Assembly: GCA_038025085.1 (NCBI GenBank)
Contig: CM076154.1
Coordinates: 23,488,501 to 23,552,500 of the forward strand
Reading direction: 5' to 3'
From: Tetragonia tetragonoides
Lineage: Eukaryota > Streptophyta > Magnoliopsida > Caryophyllales > Aizoaceae
DNA length: 64,000 nucleotides
Shown here: in pieces, positions 10,276 through 23,300 of the stretch
Position numbering within the stretch: the stretch's first letter is position 1
Layout of the letters: each line of letters starts with the position of its first letter
Notes under the pieces: generated by a model
Told to the model about the DNA's origin: nothing
The model's database searches: none
What the model saw: the letters and a program-made list of their open reading frames with translations, nothing else
Position numbers and translations under genes: made by a program

Positions 10276-11885
10276 GGAGTTGAAGCTTGTTGTACTTGTA
10301 AACATCCTTGGTGTAGTTTCTCACTCAAATGAATGCAAACAAAGCATTTGGGTCCTTTCTCTTAATATACAACACAAAAGAACTCAATCTCTTTCACCCT
10401 AGTCGTATGAGGTTTTAAAACGCGTATATGCATTCAAAAGGTGGAGTTAAAGCTTGCTTGTACTTGTAAACATCCTTGGTGTAGTTTCTCACTCAAATGA
10501 ATGCAAACAAAGCATTTGGGCGCTTTCTCTTAATATACAACACAAAAGACCTCAATCACTTTCACCCTAGATGTAAGAGCTGTTAAAATGCGTGATAGAG
10601 ATTTGAGTGCTTTCTCTGAAAATACAACACAAAAGAACTATATCTCTTTCACCCTAGTCGTATGAGGTTTTAAAACGCGTAAATGCTTTCAAAAGCTTGA
10701 GTTGAAGCTTGTTTGTACTTGTAAACATCCTTGGTGTAGTTTCTCCCTCAAATGAATGCAAACAAAGCATTTGGGTGCTTTCTCTTAATATACAACACAA
10801 AACACCTCAATCTCTTTCACCCTAGTCATATGAGCTTTTAAAACGCGTCAATGCTTTCAAAAGCTTGAGTTGAAGCTTGTTTGTACTTGCAAACATCCTT
10901 GGTGTAGTTTCTCCCTCAAATGAATGCAAACAAAGCATTTGGATGCTTTCTCTTAATACACAACACAAAAGAACTCAATCTCTTTCACCCTAGTCATATG
11001 AGCTTTTAAAACGCGTAAATGCATTCAAAAGCTTGAGTTTAAGCTTGTTTGTACTTGTATACATCTTTGGTGTAGTTTCTCACTCAAATAAATGCAAAGA
11101 AAACATTTGGGTGCGTTCTCTTAATATACAACACAAAAGACCTCAATCACTTTCACCCTAGATGTAGGTGCTGTTAAAACGCGTGATAGAGATTTGAGTG
11201 CTTTCTCCGAAAATACAACACAAAAAACCTCAATCTCTTTTACCCTAGTCGTACGAGGTTTTAAAACGCGTAAATGCTTTCAAAAGCTTGAGTTGAAGCT
11301 TGTTTGTACTTGTAAACATCCTTGGTGTAGTTTCTCCCTCAAATGAATGCAAACAAAGCATTTGGGTGCTTTCTCTTAAGATACAACACAAAAGACCTCA
11401 ATCTCTTTCACCCTAGTCATATGAGCTTTTAAAACGCGTAAATGCTTTCAAAAGCTTGAGTTGAACCTTGTTTGTACTTGCAAACATCCTTGGTGTAGTT
11501 TCTCCCTCAAATGAATGCAAACAAAGCATTTGTGTGATTTCTCTTAATATACAACACAAAAGAACTCAATCTCTTTCACCCTAGTTGTAAAAGCTGTTAA
11601 AATGCGTAAATGCTTTCAAAAGGTTGAGTTAAAGCTTGTTTGTACTTGTAAACATCCTTGGTGTAGTTTCTCACGCAAATGAATGCAAACAAAGCATTTG
11701 GGTACTTTCTCTTAATATACAACACAAAAGAACATAATCTCTTTCACCCTAGATGTAAGAGCTGTTAAAACGCGTAAATGCATTGAAAAGGTGGAGTTAA
11801 AGCTTTTTTGTACTTGTAAACAGCTTTGGTGTAGTTTCTCACTCAAATGGATGCAAACAAAGCATTTGGGTGCTTTCTCTTAATT
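10276..11885 (+). repeat. Satellite block, '+' orientation
   Basis: About nine and a half monomers. Two carry the same deletion junction (GCGTGATAGAGATTTGAGTGC at about 10590-10611 and 11181-11202), which fuses the ACGCGT end to the TTTCTCTGA part. The block ends at TTAATTTCTTTTG (about 11880-11892), one of four copies of that switch. Confidence 0.93.
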
Positions 11886-12519
11886 TCTTTTGAATGCATT
11901 TACGCCTTTTAAAAGAGCTAGCTTTGTTTGCATTCATTTGAGGGAGAAACTACACCAAAAATGTATACAAGTACAAACAAGCTTTAACTCCACCTTTTGA
12001 ATGCATTTACGCTTTGTTTGCATTCATTTGAGTGAGAAACTACACCAAAGATGTTTACAAGTACAAACAAGTTTCAACTCAAGCTTTGAATGCATTTACG
12101 CCTTTTAAAAGCTCATATGACTAGGGTGAAAAAGATTGAGTTCTTTTCTGTTGTATATTAAGAGAAAGCAACCAAAAGCTTTGTTTGCATTCATTTCAGT
12201 GAGAAACTACACCAAGAATGTTTACAAGTACAAACAAGCTTCAACTCAAGCTTTTGAATGCATTTACGCGTTTTAAAAGCTCATATGACTAGGGTGAAAA
12301 AGCTTGAGTTCTTTTCTGTTGTATATTAAGAGAAAGGATCCAAAAGCTTTGTTTGCATTCATTTGCGTGAGAAACTACACCAAGGATGTTTACAAGTACA
12401 AACAAGCTTTAACTCAAACAAGCTTTACACCCATTTGCATTTATTTGAGTGAGAAACAACACCAAGGATGTTTACAAGTACAAAGAAGCTTCAACTCAAA
12501 ATTTTGAATGTATTCACAA
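11886..12519 (-). repeat. Satellite block, '-' orientation, with truncated units
   Basis: Opens with a truncated unit ending in AAAAGAGCTAGCTTTG, followed by a 90-bp half-monomer junction (ATTTACGCTTTGTTTGC, about 12006). A degenerate join at 12415-12430 repeats AACAAGCTTTA. It closes at the recurrent switch TTTTGAATGTATTCACAAT. Confidence 0.9.
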
Positions 12520-13644
12520 TTGAATGCAAATAAAGCATTTGTGTGCTTTCTCTTAATATACAACAGAAAAGAACTCAATCTCTTTCACCCTAGTCGTAAG
12601 TGCTGTTAAAACGCGTAAATACATTCAAAAGCTTGAGTTGAAGCTTGTTTGTACTTGTAAACATCCTTGATGTAGTTTCTCACTCAAATGAATACAAACA
12701 AATCTTTTGGGTGCTTTCTCTGAAAATACAACACAAAAGAACTCAATCTCTTTCACCCTAGTCGTATGAGGTTTTAAAACGCGTATGTGCATTCAAAAGC
12801 TTAACTTGAAGCTTGTTGGTACTTGTAAACATCTTTGGTGTAGTTTCTCACTCTAATGAATGCAAAGAAAACATTTGGGTGCGTTCTCTTAATATACAAC
12901 ACAAAAGAACTCAATCTCTTTCACCCTTGTCTTATAAGCATTTGAAACGCTTAAATGCATTCCAAAGCTTGAGTTCAAGCTTGATTGTAGTTGTAAACAT
13001 CCTTGGGGTAGTTTCACACTCAAATGAATGCAAACAAAGCATTTGGGTGCTTTCTCTTAAGCTTGAGTTGAAGCTTGTTTGTACTTGTAAACACAAAAGA
13101 GATTGAGTTTCTCACTCCAATAAATGCAAACAAAGCTTTTGGATGCTTTCTCTTAATATACAACAGAAAAGAACTCAAGCTTTTTCACCCTAGTCATATG
13201 AGCTTTTAAAACACGTAAATGCATTCAAAAGCTTGAGTTGAAGCTTGTTTGTACTTGTAAACATCCTTGGTGTAGTTTCTCACTCAAATGAATGCAAACA
13301 AAGCATTTGTGTGATTTCTCTTAATATACAACACAAAAGAACTCAATCTCTTTCACCCTAGTTGTGAGAGCTGTTAAAATGCGTAAATAAATTCAAAAGG
13401 TGGAGTTAAAGCTTGTTTGTGCTTGTAAACATCCTTGGTGTAGTTTCTCACTCAAATGAATGCAAACAAAGCATTTGGGTGATTTCTCTTAATATACAAC
13501 ACAAAAGAACACAATCTCTTTCACCCTAATCATAAGAGCTGTTAAAACGCGTAAATGCATTCAAAAGGTGGAGTTAAAGCTTGTTTGTACTTGTAAACAT
13601 CCTTGGTGTTGTTTCTCACTCCAATGAATGCAAGCAACATTCTC
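12520..13644 (+). repeat. Satellite block, '+' orientation; contains a copy of the window's left edge
   Basis: 12828 to about 13255 matches 1 to about 430 at a constant offset of 12,827, including the deletion junction near 13081-13115. The right switch (AGCAACATTCTCATTTGGG, about 13632-13650) has an inverted twin at about 14745-14765. Confidence 0.93.
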
Positions 13645-14380
13645 ATTTGGGTTCTTTTGTGTTGTATTTTCAGAGAAAGCACCCAAAAGCTTTGTTTGCA
13701 TTCATTGGAGTGAGAAACTACACGAAGGATGTTTACAAGTACAAACAAGCTTCAACTCAAGCTTTTGAATGTATTTACGCGTTTTAAAAGCTCATATGAC
13801 TAGGGTGAAAGAGATTGAGGTCTTTTGTGTTGTATATTAAGAGAAAGCACCCAAATGCTTTGATTGCATTCATTTGAGTGAGAAACTACACCAAGGATGT
13901 TTACAAGCACAAACAAGCTTTAAATCCACCTTTTGAATTCATTTACGCATTTTAACAGCTCTTACAACTAGGGAGAAAGAGATTGAGTTCTTTTGTGTTG
14001 TTTATTAAGAGAAATCACCCAAATGGTTTGTTTGCATTCATTTGAATGAGAAACTACACCAAGGATGTTTACAAGTACAAACAAGTTGCAACTCAAGCTT
14101 TTGAATGCATTTACGCGTTTTAACAGCTATTACGACTAGGCGAAAAGAGATTGAGTTCTTTTGTGTTGTATATTAAGAAAAAGCTCGCAAATGCTTTGTT
14201 TGCATTGATTTGAGTGAGAAACTACACCAAGGATGTTTACAAGTACAAACAAGCTTTAACTCCACCTTTTGAATGCATATACGTGTTTTAAAACCTCATA
14301 CGACTAGGGTGAAAGAGATTGAGTTCATTTGTGTTGCATATCAAGAGAACGCACCCAAATTTTTTCTTTGCATTCATTTG
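13645..14380 (-). repeat. Satellite block, '-' orientation
   Basis: A little over four monomers. The right switch is within CATTCATTTGGGTGC, where the '-' word CATTCATTTG continues directly as the '+' word GGGTGCTTTC. Confidence 0.92.
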
Positions 14381-14748
14381 GGTGCTTTCTCTGAAAATAC
14401 AATACAAAAGAACTCAATCTCTTTCACCCTAGGTGTAAGAGCTGTTAAAACCCGTAAATACATTCAAAAGCTTGAGTTGAAGCCTGTTTGTACTTGTAAA
14501 CATCCTTGGTGTAGTTTCTCACTCCAATGAATGCAAACAAAGCATTTGGATGCTTTCTCTTAATACAAAACACAAAAGAACTCAATCTTTTTCACCCTAG
14601 TCATATGAGCTTTTAAAACGCGTAATACATTCAAAAGCTTGATTTGAAGCTTGTATGTACTTGTAAACATCCTTGGTGTAGTTTCTCAATCCAATGAATG
14701 CAAACAAAGCTTTTGGGTGCTTACTCTGAAAATACAACACAAAAGAAC
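14381..14748 (+). repeat. Satellite block, '+' orientation
   Basis: About two monomers. It ends at AAAAGAACCCAAAAGAGAAT, the inverted twin of the switch near 13640. About 14.60-14.86 kb is nearly the reverse complement of about 13.53-13.79 kb. Confidence 0.92.
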
Positions 14749-15621
14749 CCAAAAGAGAATGTTGCTTGCATTCATTGGAGTGAGAAACTACACCAAGGAT
14801 GTTTACAAGTACAAACAAGCTTTAACTCCACCTTTTGAATGCATTTACGCGTTTGAACAGCTCTTACGACTAGGATGAAAGAGATTGAGTTCTTTTGTGT
14901 TGTATTTTCAGAGAAAGCACCCAAAAGCTTTGTTTGCATTCATTGGAGTGATAAACTACACCAAGAATGTTTACAAGTACAAACAAGCTTCAACTCAAGC
15001 TTCTGAATGCATTTACGCGTTTTAAAAGCTCATATGACTAGGGTGAAAAAGATTGAGTTCTTTTGTGTTGTATATTAAGAGAACGCACCCAAAGGTTATG
15101 TTTGCATTCATTTGAGTGAGAAACTACACCAAGGATGTTTACAAGTACAAACAAGCTTCAACTCAAGCTTTTGAAAGAATTTACGCGTTTTAAAACCTCA
15201 TACGACTAGGGTGAAAGAGATTGAGGTCTTTTGTGTTGTATATTAAGAGAAAGCACCCAAATGCTTTGTTTGCATTCATTTGAGTGAGAAACTACACCAA
15301 GGATGTTTACAAGTACAAACAAGCTTAAACTCAATCTTTTGAACGCATTTACGCGTTTTAAAAGCTCATATGACTAGGGTGAAAAAGATTGAGTTCTTCT
15401 GTGTTGTATATTAAGAGAAAGCCCCCAAAAGCTTTGTTTGCATTCATTTGAGTGAGAAACTTAACCAAGGATATTTACAAGTACAAACAAGCTATAACTC
15501 CACCTTTTGAATGCATTTACGCGTATTAACAGCTCTTACATCTAGGGTGAAAGAGATTGAGTTCTTTTCTGTTGTATATTAACAGAAAGCACACAAATGC
15601 TTTATTTGCATTCATTTGATT
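14749..15621 (-). repeat. Satellite block, '-' orientation
   Basis: About five monomers. The right switch, CATTTGATTGTCAATACATTC, is the reverse complement of the junction type seen near 12510, 42515 and 44530. Confidence 0.92.
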
Positions 15622-17518
15622 GTCAATACATTCAAAATTTTGGGTTAAACATCCCTGGTGTAGTTTCTCACTCCAATGAATGCAAACAAAGCTTTTGGGT
15701 GCTTTCTCTGAAAATACAACACAAAAGAACTCAATCTCTTTCACCCTAGTCGTAAGAGCTGTTAAAACGCGTAAATGCATTCAAAAGGTGGAGTTAAAGC
15801 TTGTTTGTACTTGTAAACATCATTGGTGTAGTTTCTCACTCAAATGAATGCAAACAAAGCATTTGGGTGCTTTCTCTTAATATACAACACAAAATACCTC
15901 AATCTCTTTCACCCTAGTCATATGAGCTTTTAAAACGCGTAAATGCATTCAAAAGCTTGAGTTGAAGCTTGTTTGTACTTGTAAACATCCTTGGTGTAGT
16001 TTCTCCCTCAAATGAATGCATTTGGGTGCTTTCTCTTAATATACAACACAAAAGACCTCAACTCTTTCACCCTAGTCGTAAGAGCTGTTAAAACGCGTAA
16101 ATACATTAAAAAATTTGAGTTGAAGCTTGTTTGTACTTGTAAACATCCTTGGTGTAGTTTCTCACTCAAATAAATGCAAACAAAGCATTTGGTTGCTTTC
16201 TTTTAATATACAACACAAAAGAACTCAATCTGTTTCACCCTAGTCGTATGAGGTTTCAAAACGCGTAAATGCTTTCAAAAGCTTGAGTTGAAGCTTGTTT
16301 GTACTTGTAAACATCCTTGGTGTAGTTTCTCCCTCAAATGAATGCAAAAAATAGCATTTGGGTGCTTTCTCTTAATATTCAACACAAAAGAACTCAATCT
16401 CTTTCACCCTAGATGTAAGAGCTGTTAAAACGCGTAAATGCATTGAAAATGTGGAGTTAAAGCTTATTTGTACTTGTAAACATCCTTGGTGTAGTTTCTC
16501 ACTCAAATGAATGCAAACAAAGCATTTGGGTGCTTTCTCTTAATATACAACACAAAGGACCTCAATCTCTTTCACCCTAATCGTAAGAGCTGTTAAAACG
16601 CGTAAATACATTCAAAAGCTCGAGTTGAAGCTTGTTTGTACTTGTAAACATCCTTGGTTAAGTTTCTCACTCAAATGAATGCAAACAAAGCATTTGGGTG
16701 CTTTCTCTTAATATACAACACAAAAGAACTCAATCTTTTTCACCCTAGTCATATGAGCTTTTAAAACGCCTAAATGCATTCAAAAGGTGGAGTTAAAGCT
16801 TGTTTGTACTTGTAAACATCCTTGGTGTATTTTCTCACTCAAATGAGTGCAAACAAAGCATTTGGGTGCTTTCTCTTAATATACATCACAAAAGACCTCA
16901 ATCTCTTTCACCCTAGTCATATGAGCTTTTAAAACGTGTAAATACATTCAAAAGTTTGAGTTGAAGCTTGTTTGTACTTGTAAACATCCTTGGTGTAGTT
17001 TCTCACTCAAATAAACGCAAACAAAGTATCTGGGTGCTTTCTCTGAAAATACAACACAAAAGAACTCAATCTCTTTCACCCTATTCGTAAGAGCTGTTAA
17101 AATGCGTAAATACATTCAAAAGCTTGAGTTGAAGCTTGTTTGTACTTGTAAACATCCTTGGTGCAGTTTCTCACTCCAATGAATGCAAACAAAGCTCTTG
17201 GGTGCTTTCTCTGAAAATACAACACAAAAGAACTCAATCTCTTTCACCCTAGTCGTAAGAGCTGTTCAAACGCGTAAATGCATTCAAAAGGTGGAGTTAA
17301 AGCTTGTTTGTACTTGTAAACATCCTTGGTGTAGTTTCTCACTCAAATGAATGCAAACAAAGCATTTGGGTGCTTTCTCTTAATATACAACACAAAAGAA
17401 CTCAATCCCTTTCACCCTAGTTGTAAGAGCTGTTAAAACGCGTAAATGCATTCAAAAGGTGGAGTTAAAGCTTGTTTGTTCTTGTAAACATCCTTGGTGT
17501 AGTTTCTCACTCAAATTA
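15622..17518 (+). repeat. Satellite block, '+' orientation
   Basis: About eleven monomers. The first is shortened (TTTTGGGTTAAACATCC joins two distant monomer parts), and one near 16010-16025 lost the ACAAAGC word. A and B types alternate irregularly. Confidence 0.93.
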
Positions 17519-17714
17519 AAGTATACAAAGCAACTAAAAGCTTTGTTTGCATTCATTTGAGTGAGAAACTTAACCAAGGATGTTTACAACTAAACTCAAA
17601 CTTTTGAATGCATTTACGCGTTTTAACAGCTCTTACATCTAGGCTGAAAGAGATTGAGTTCTTTTGTGTTGTATTTTCAGAGAAAGCACCCAAAATCTTT
17701 GTTTGCATTCATTT
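17519..17714 (-). repeat. Single-monomer '-' insert
   Basis: About 196 bp flanked by '+' array on both sides. The left join is AAAGTATACAAAGCAACT and the right join is CATTCATTTG to CATCCTAGG. Internally GATGTTTACAACTAAACTC lacks the AAACAAGCTTC segment. Confidence 0.9.
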
Positions 17715-18470
17715 GCATCCTAGGTGTAGTTTCTCACTCAAATGAATGCAAACAAAGTATCTGGGTGCTTTCTCTGAAAATACAACACAGAAGAACTCAA
17801 TCTCTTTCACCCTATTCGTAAGAGCTGTTAAAACGCGTAAATACATTCAAAAGCTTGCGTTGAAGCTTGTTTGTACTTGTAAACATCCTTGGTTAAGTTT
17901 CTCACTCAAATGAATGCAAACAAAGCATTTGGGTGCTTTCTCTTAATATACAACACAAAAGACCTCAGTCTCTTTCACCCTAGTCATATGAGCTTTTAAA
18001 ACGCGTAAGTACATTCAAAAGCTTGAGTTGAAGCTTGTTTGTACTTGTAAACATCCTTGGTGCAGTTTCTCACTCCAATGAATGCAAACAAAGCTTTTGG
18101 GTGCTTTCTCTGAAAATACAACACAAAAGAACTCAATCTCTTTCACCCTAGTTGTAAGAGCTGTTAAAATGCGTAAATGCATTCAAATGGTGGAGTTAAA
18201 GCTTGTTTGTAGTTGTAAACATCCTTGGTATAGTTTCTCACTCAAATGAATGCAAACAAAGCATTTGTGTGATTTCTCTTAATATCCAACACAAAAGAAC
18301 AAAATCTCTTTCACCCTAGTTGTAAGAGCTGTTAAAATGCGTAAATGCATTCAAAAGGTGGAGTTAAAGCTTGTTTGTACTTGTAAACATCCTTGGTGTA
18401 GTTTCTCACTCAAATGAATGCAAACAAAACATTTGTGTGATTTCTCTTAATATACGACACAAAAGCTTGC
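17715..18470 (+). repeat. Satellite block, '+' orientation
   Basis: Between four and five monomers. It ends after ACGACACAAAAG at a joint, GTTTTAAACAGTTTGGGTG then TTTACAAATACTTGTG (about 18470-18505). A similar joint occurs at about 54415-54450. Confidence 0.92.
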
Positions 18471-20683
18471 GTTTTAAACAGTTTGGGTGTTTACAAATAC
18501 TTGTGTTGTATTTTCAGAGAAAGCACCCCAAACCTTTGGTGGCATTCATTGGAGTGAGAAACTACACCAATGATGTTTACAAGTACAAACAAGCTTCAAC
18601 TCAAGCTTTTGAAAGTATTTACGCGTTTTAAAAGCTCATATGTCTAGGGTGAAAGAGATTGGGGTCTTTTGTGTTGTATATTAAGAGAAAGCACCCAAAT
18701 GCTTTATTTGCATTCATTTGAGTGAGAAACTTAACCAAGGATGTTTACAAGTACAAACAAGCTTCAACTCAACCTTTTGAATGTATTTACGCGTTTTCAC
18801 AGCTCTTACGATTAGGGTGAAAGAGATTGAGGTTTTTTGTGATGTATATTAAGAGAAAGCACCCAAATGCTTTGTTTGCATTCATTTGAGTGAGAAACTA
18901 CACCAAGGATGTTTACAAGTACAAACAAGCTTTAACTCCACCTTTTGAATGCATTTACGCATTTTAACAGCTCTTACAACAAGGGTGAAAGAGATTGAGT
19001 TCTTTTGTGTTGTATATTGAGAGAAAGCACCCAAATGCTTTGTTTGCATTCATTTGAGTGAGAAACTACACTATGGATGTTTACAAGTACAAACAAGCTT
19101 AAACTCAAGCTTTTGAATGCATTTACGCGTTTGAAAAGCTCATATGACTAGGGTGAAAAAGATTGAGTTCTTTTGTGTTGTATATTCAGAGAAAGCACCC
19201 AAATGCTTTGTTTGCATTCATTTGAATGAGAAACTTAACCAAGGATGTTTACAAGTACAAACAAGCTTCAACTTAAGCTTTTGAATGCATATACGCGTTT
19301 TAAAACCTCATACGACTAGGGTGAAAGAGATTGAGTTCTTTTGTGTTGTATTTTCAGAGAAAGCACCCAAGTGCTTTGTTTGCATTCATTTGAGTGAGAA
19401 ACTACACCAAGGATGTTTACAAGTACAAACAGGCTTCAACTCAAGCTTTTGAATGCATTTACGCATTTTAACAGCTCTTACAACTAGGGTGAAAGAGATT
19501 GAGGTCTTTAGTGTTGTATATTAAGAGAAAGCACCCAAATGCTTTGTTTGCATTCATTTGAGTGAGAAACTACACCAAGGATGTTTACAAGTACAAACAG
19601 GCTTCAACTCAAGCTTTTGAATGCATTTACGCATTTTAACAGCTCTTACAACTAGGGTGAAAGAGATTGAGGTCTTTTGTGTTATATATTAAGAGAAAGC
19701 ACCCAAATGCTTTGTTTGCATTCATTTGAGGGAGAAACTACACCAAGGATGTTTGCAAGTACAAACAAGCTTCAACTCAAGCTTTCGAATGCATTTACGC
19801 GTTTTAAAACCTCATACGACTAGGGTGAAACAGATTGAGTTATTTTCTGTTGTATATTAAGAGAAAGCACCCAAATGCTTTGTTTGCATTTATTTGAGTG
19901 AGAAACTACACCAAGGATGTTTACAAGTACAAACAAGCTTCAACTCAAAATTTTGAATGTATTTACGCGTTTTAACAGCTCTTACGACTAGGGTGAAAGA
20001 GATTGAGGTTTTTTGTGTTGTATATTAAGAGAAAGCACCCAAATGCTTTGTTTGCATTCATTTGAGTGGGAAACTACACCAAGGATGTTTACAAGTACAA
20101 ACAAGCTTTAACTCCACCTTTTGAATGCATTTACGCATTTTAACAGCTCTTACAACAAGGGTGAAAGAGATTGAGTTCTTTTGTGTTGTATATTAAGACA
20201 AAGCACCCAAATGCTTTATTTGCATTCATTTGAGTGAGAAACTACACTATGGATGTTTACAAGTACAAACAAGCTTAAACTCAAGCTTTTGAATGCATTT
20301 ACGCGTTTTAAAAGCTCATATGACTGGGGTGAAAAAGATTGAGTTCTTTTGTGTTGTATATTAAGAGAAAGCACCCAAATGCTTTGTTTGCATTCATTTG
20401 AATGAGAAACTTAACCAAGGATGTTTACAAGTACAAACAAGCTTCAACTTAAGGTTTTGAATGCATATACGCGTTTTAAAACCTCATACGACTAGGGTGA
20501 AATAGATTGAGTTCTTTAGTGTTGTATATTAAGAGAAAGCACCCAAATGCTTTGTTTGCATTAATTTGAGTGAGAAACTACACCAAGGATGTTTACAATT
20601 TCAAACATGATTCAACTCAAGCTTTTGAATGCATTTACGCATTTTAACAGCTCTTACGACTGGGCGAAAAGAGATTGAGTTCT
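18471..20683 (-). repeat. '-' block with one and a half copies of a 7-monomer unit
   Basis: Distinctive words recur exactly 1,176 bp apart, which is 7 x 168: CTCTTACAACAAGG at 18971 and 20147, GGTTTTTTGT at 18831 and 20007, and TTTGAATGAG at 19221 and 20397. The match covers about 18760-19340 against 19936-20516. Inside the unit one monomer is duplicated in tandem (AGGCTTCAAC at 19431 and 19599, 168 bp apart). Confidence 0.9.
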
Positions 20684-21407
20684 TTCACCCTAGTCGTAAG
20701 AGCTGTCAAAACGCGTAAATGCATTCAAAACGCGTAAATGCATTCAAAAGCTTAAGCTGAAGCTTGTTTATACTTCTAAACATCCTTGGTGTAGTTTCTC
20801 ACTTAAATGAATGCAAATGCATCTGGGTGCATTCTCTTAATTTTCAACACAAAAAAACTCAATCTCTTTCACCCTAGTCGTAAGAGCTGGTAAAACGCGT
20901 AAATGCATTCAAAACGCGTAAATTCATTCAAAAGTTTGAGTTGAAGGTCTTTTGTTCTTGTGAACATCCTTGGTGTAGTTTCTCACTTAAATGAATGCAA
21001 ACAAAGCATCTGGGTGCTTTCTCTTACAACAAAAAAGAACTCAATCTCTTTCACCCTAATCGTAAGAGCTGTTAAAACGCGTAAATGCATTCAAAAGCTT
21101 GAGTTTAAGCTTGTTTGTGTTTGTAAACATCCTAGGTGTAGTTTCACACTCAAATGAATGCAAACAAAGTATTTGGATGCTTTCTCGTAATATACAACAC
21201 AAAAGAACTCAAATCTCTTTCACCCTACTCGTATAAGCTTTCAAAACGCGTAAATGCATTCAAAAGCTTAAGTTGAAGCTTGTTTGTACTTTAAAATAAT
21301 ATTCATGTAGTTTCATACTCAAATGAATCGAAACAAATTATTTGGATCATTTCTTATAATATACAACACAAAAGAACTCAAATCTCTTTCACCCTACTCG
21401 TAAGACC
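20684..21407 (+). repeat. Satellite block, '+' orientation
   Basis: About four monomers, two with the 19-bp internal duplication (near 20709 and 20893). It opens at the join GAGTTCTTTCACCCTAG. About 20490-21282 is repeated at about 23105-23897 with an offset of 2,615. The last monomers (21283-21407) are unusually diverged (AAAATAATATTCATGTAG). Confidence 0.92.
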
Positions 21408-21441
21408 TTTTAATAAGAGCATTACTAATTCAATTAAAACT
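21408..21441. other. Short non-satellite filler at a switch
   Basis: AATAAGAGCATTACTAATTC then AATTAAAACTGG has no clear counterpart in the monomer. It separates a '+' block from a '-' block and may be filler DNA from end joining. Confidence 0.55.
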
Positions 21442-23300
21442 GGAGTTCTTTTGTGTTGTATATTAAGATAAACCATCCAATTACTTTGTTTGCATTCATT
21501 TGAGTGAGAAACTACACCAAGGATGTTTACAAGTGCAAACAAGTTTCAACTCACGCTTTTGAATGCATTTACGCGTTTTAACATCTCTTACGACTAGGCG
21601 AAAAGAGATTGAGTTCTTTTGTGTTGTATATTAAGAAAAAGCTCGCAAATCCTTTGTTTACATTCATTTGAGTGTGAAACTACCCCAAGGATGTTTACAA
21701 CTACAAACAAGCTTGAACTCAAGCATTTGAATGCATTTAAGCCTTTTAAAAGCTCATACGACAAGGGTGAAAGAGATTGAGTTCTTTTGTGTTGTATATT
21801 AAGAGAAACCACCCATATGCTTTGTTTGCATTCATTTGAGTGAGAAACTTAACCAAGGATGTTTACAAGTACAAACAAGCTTCAACTCAAGCTTTTGAAT
21901 GCATATACCCGTTTTAAAACCTCATACGACTAGGGTGAAAGAGATTGAGTTCTTTTGTGTTGTATTTTAAGAGAAAGCACCCAAATGAGTTTGTGTTGCA
22001 TTCATTTGAGTGAGAAAACTACACAAGGGATGTTTACAAGTACAAACAAGCTTTAACTCCACCTTTTGAAGGCATTTACGCGTTTTAACAGCTCTTACAT
22101 CTAGGGTGAAAGAGATTGAGTTTTTTTGTGTTGTATATTAATAGAAAGCACCCAAATGCTTTGTTTGCATTCATTTCAGCGAGAAACTACACCAAGGATG
22201 TTTACAAGTACAAGCAAGCCTCAAGTCCACCTTTTGAATGCATTTACTCATTTTAACAGCTCTTACAACTAGGGTGAAAGAGATTGAGTTCTTTTGTGTT
22301 GTATATTAAGAGAAATCACCCAAATGGTTTGTTTGCATTCATTTGAGTGAGAAACTACACCAAGGATGTTTACAAGTGCAAACAAGTTTCAACTCAAGCT
22401 TTTGAATACATTTACGCGTTTTAACAGCTCTTACGACTAGGAGAAAAGAGATTGAGTTCTTTTGTGTTGTATATTAAGAAAAAGCTCGCAAATGCTTTGT
22501 TTACATTCATTTGAGTGAAACTACCCCAAGGATGTTTACAACTACAAACAAGCTTGAACTCAAGCTTTTGAATGCATTTAAGCGTTTTAAAAGCTCATAC
22601 GACAAGGGTGAAAGAGATTGGGTTCTTTTGTGTTGTATATTAAGAGAACGCACCCAAATGTGTTCTTTGCATGCATTTGAGTGAGAAACTACACCAAATA
22701 TGTTTACAAGTACAAACAAGCTTAAACTCAAGCTTTTGAATGCATTTACGCGTTTTAAAAGCTCATATGACTAGGGTGAAAAAGATTGAGTTCTTTTGTG
22801 TTGTATATTAAGAGAAAGCACCCAAATGCTTTGTTTGCATTCAGTTGAGTGAGAAACTTAACCAAGGATGTTTACAAGTACAAACCAGCTTCAACTTAAG
22901 CTTTTGAATGCATATACGCGTTTTAAAACCTCATATGACTAGGGTGAAAGAGATTGAGTTCTTTTGTGTTGTATTTTCAGAGAAAGCACCCAAACGCTTT
23001 GTTTGCATTCATTTGAGGGAGAAACTACACCAAGGATGTTTACAAGTACAAACAAGTTTCAACTCAAGCCTTTTAAAGCATTTACGCGTTTTAAAACCTC
23101 ATAAGACTAGGGTGAAAGAGATTGAGGTCTTTAGTGTTGTATATTAAGAGAAAGCACCCAAATGCTTTGTTTGCATTAATTTGAGTGAGAAACTACACCA
23201 AGGATGTTTACAATTTCAAACAAGTTTCAACTCAAGCTTTTGAATGCATTTACGCGTTTTAACAGCTCTTACGACTAGGCGAAAAGAGATTGGGTTCTTT
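21442..23300 (-). repeat. Satellite block, '-' orientation, higher-order variants
   Basis: About eleven monomers. It carries marker variants of the main higher-order repeat: CAAGCCTCAAGTCCACC with ATTTACTCATTTT, GAAACTACCCCAAGG, and GAACGCACCC at about 22647. It ends at the same GTTCTTTCACCCTAG switch as at 20684. Confidence 0.92.

Noticed and set aside
12006..12100. A second, unrelated 90-bp satellite family
   Set aside because: The 90-bp units are collinear with the 168-bp monomer and differ only by one fixed 78-bp deletion.
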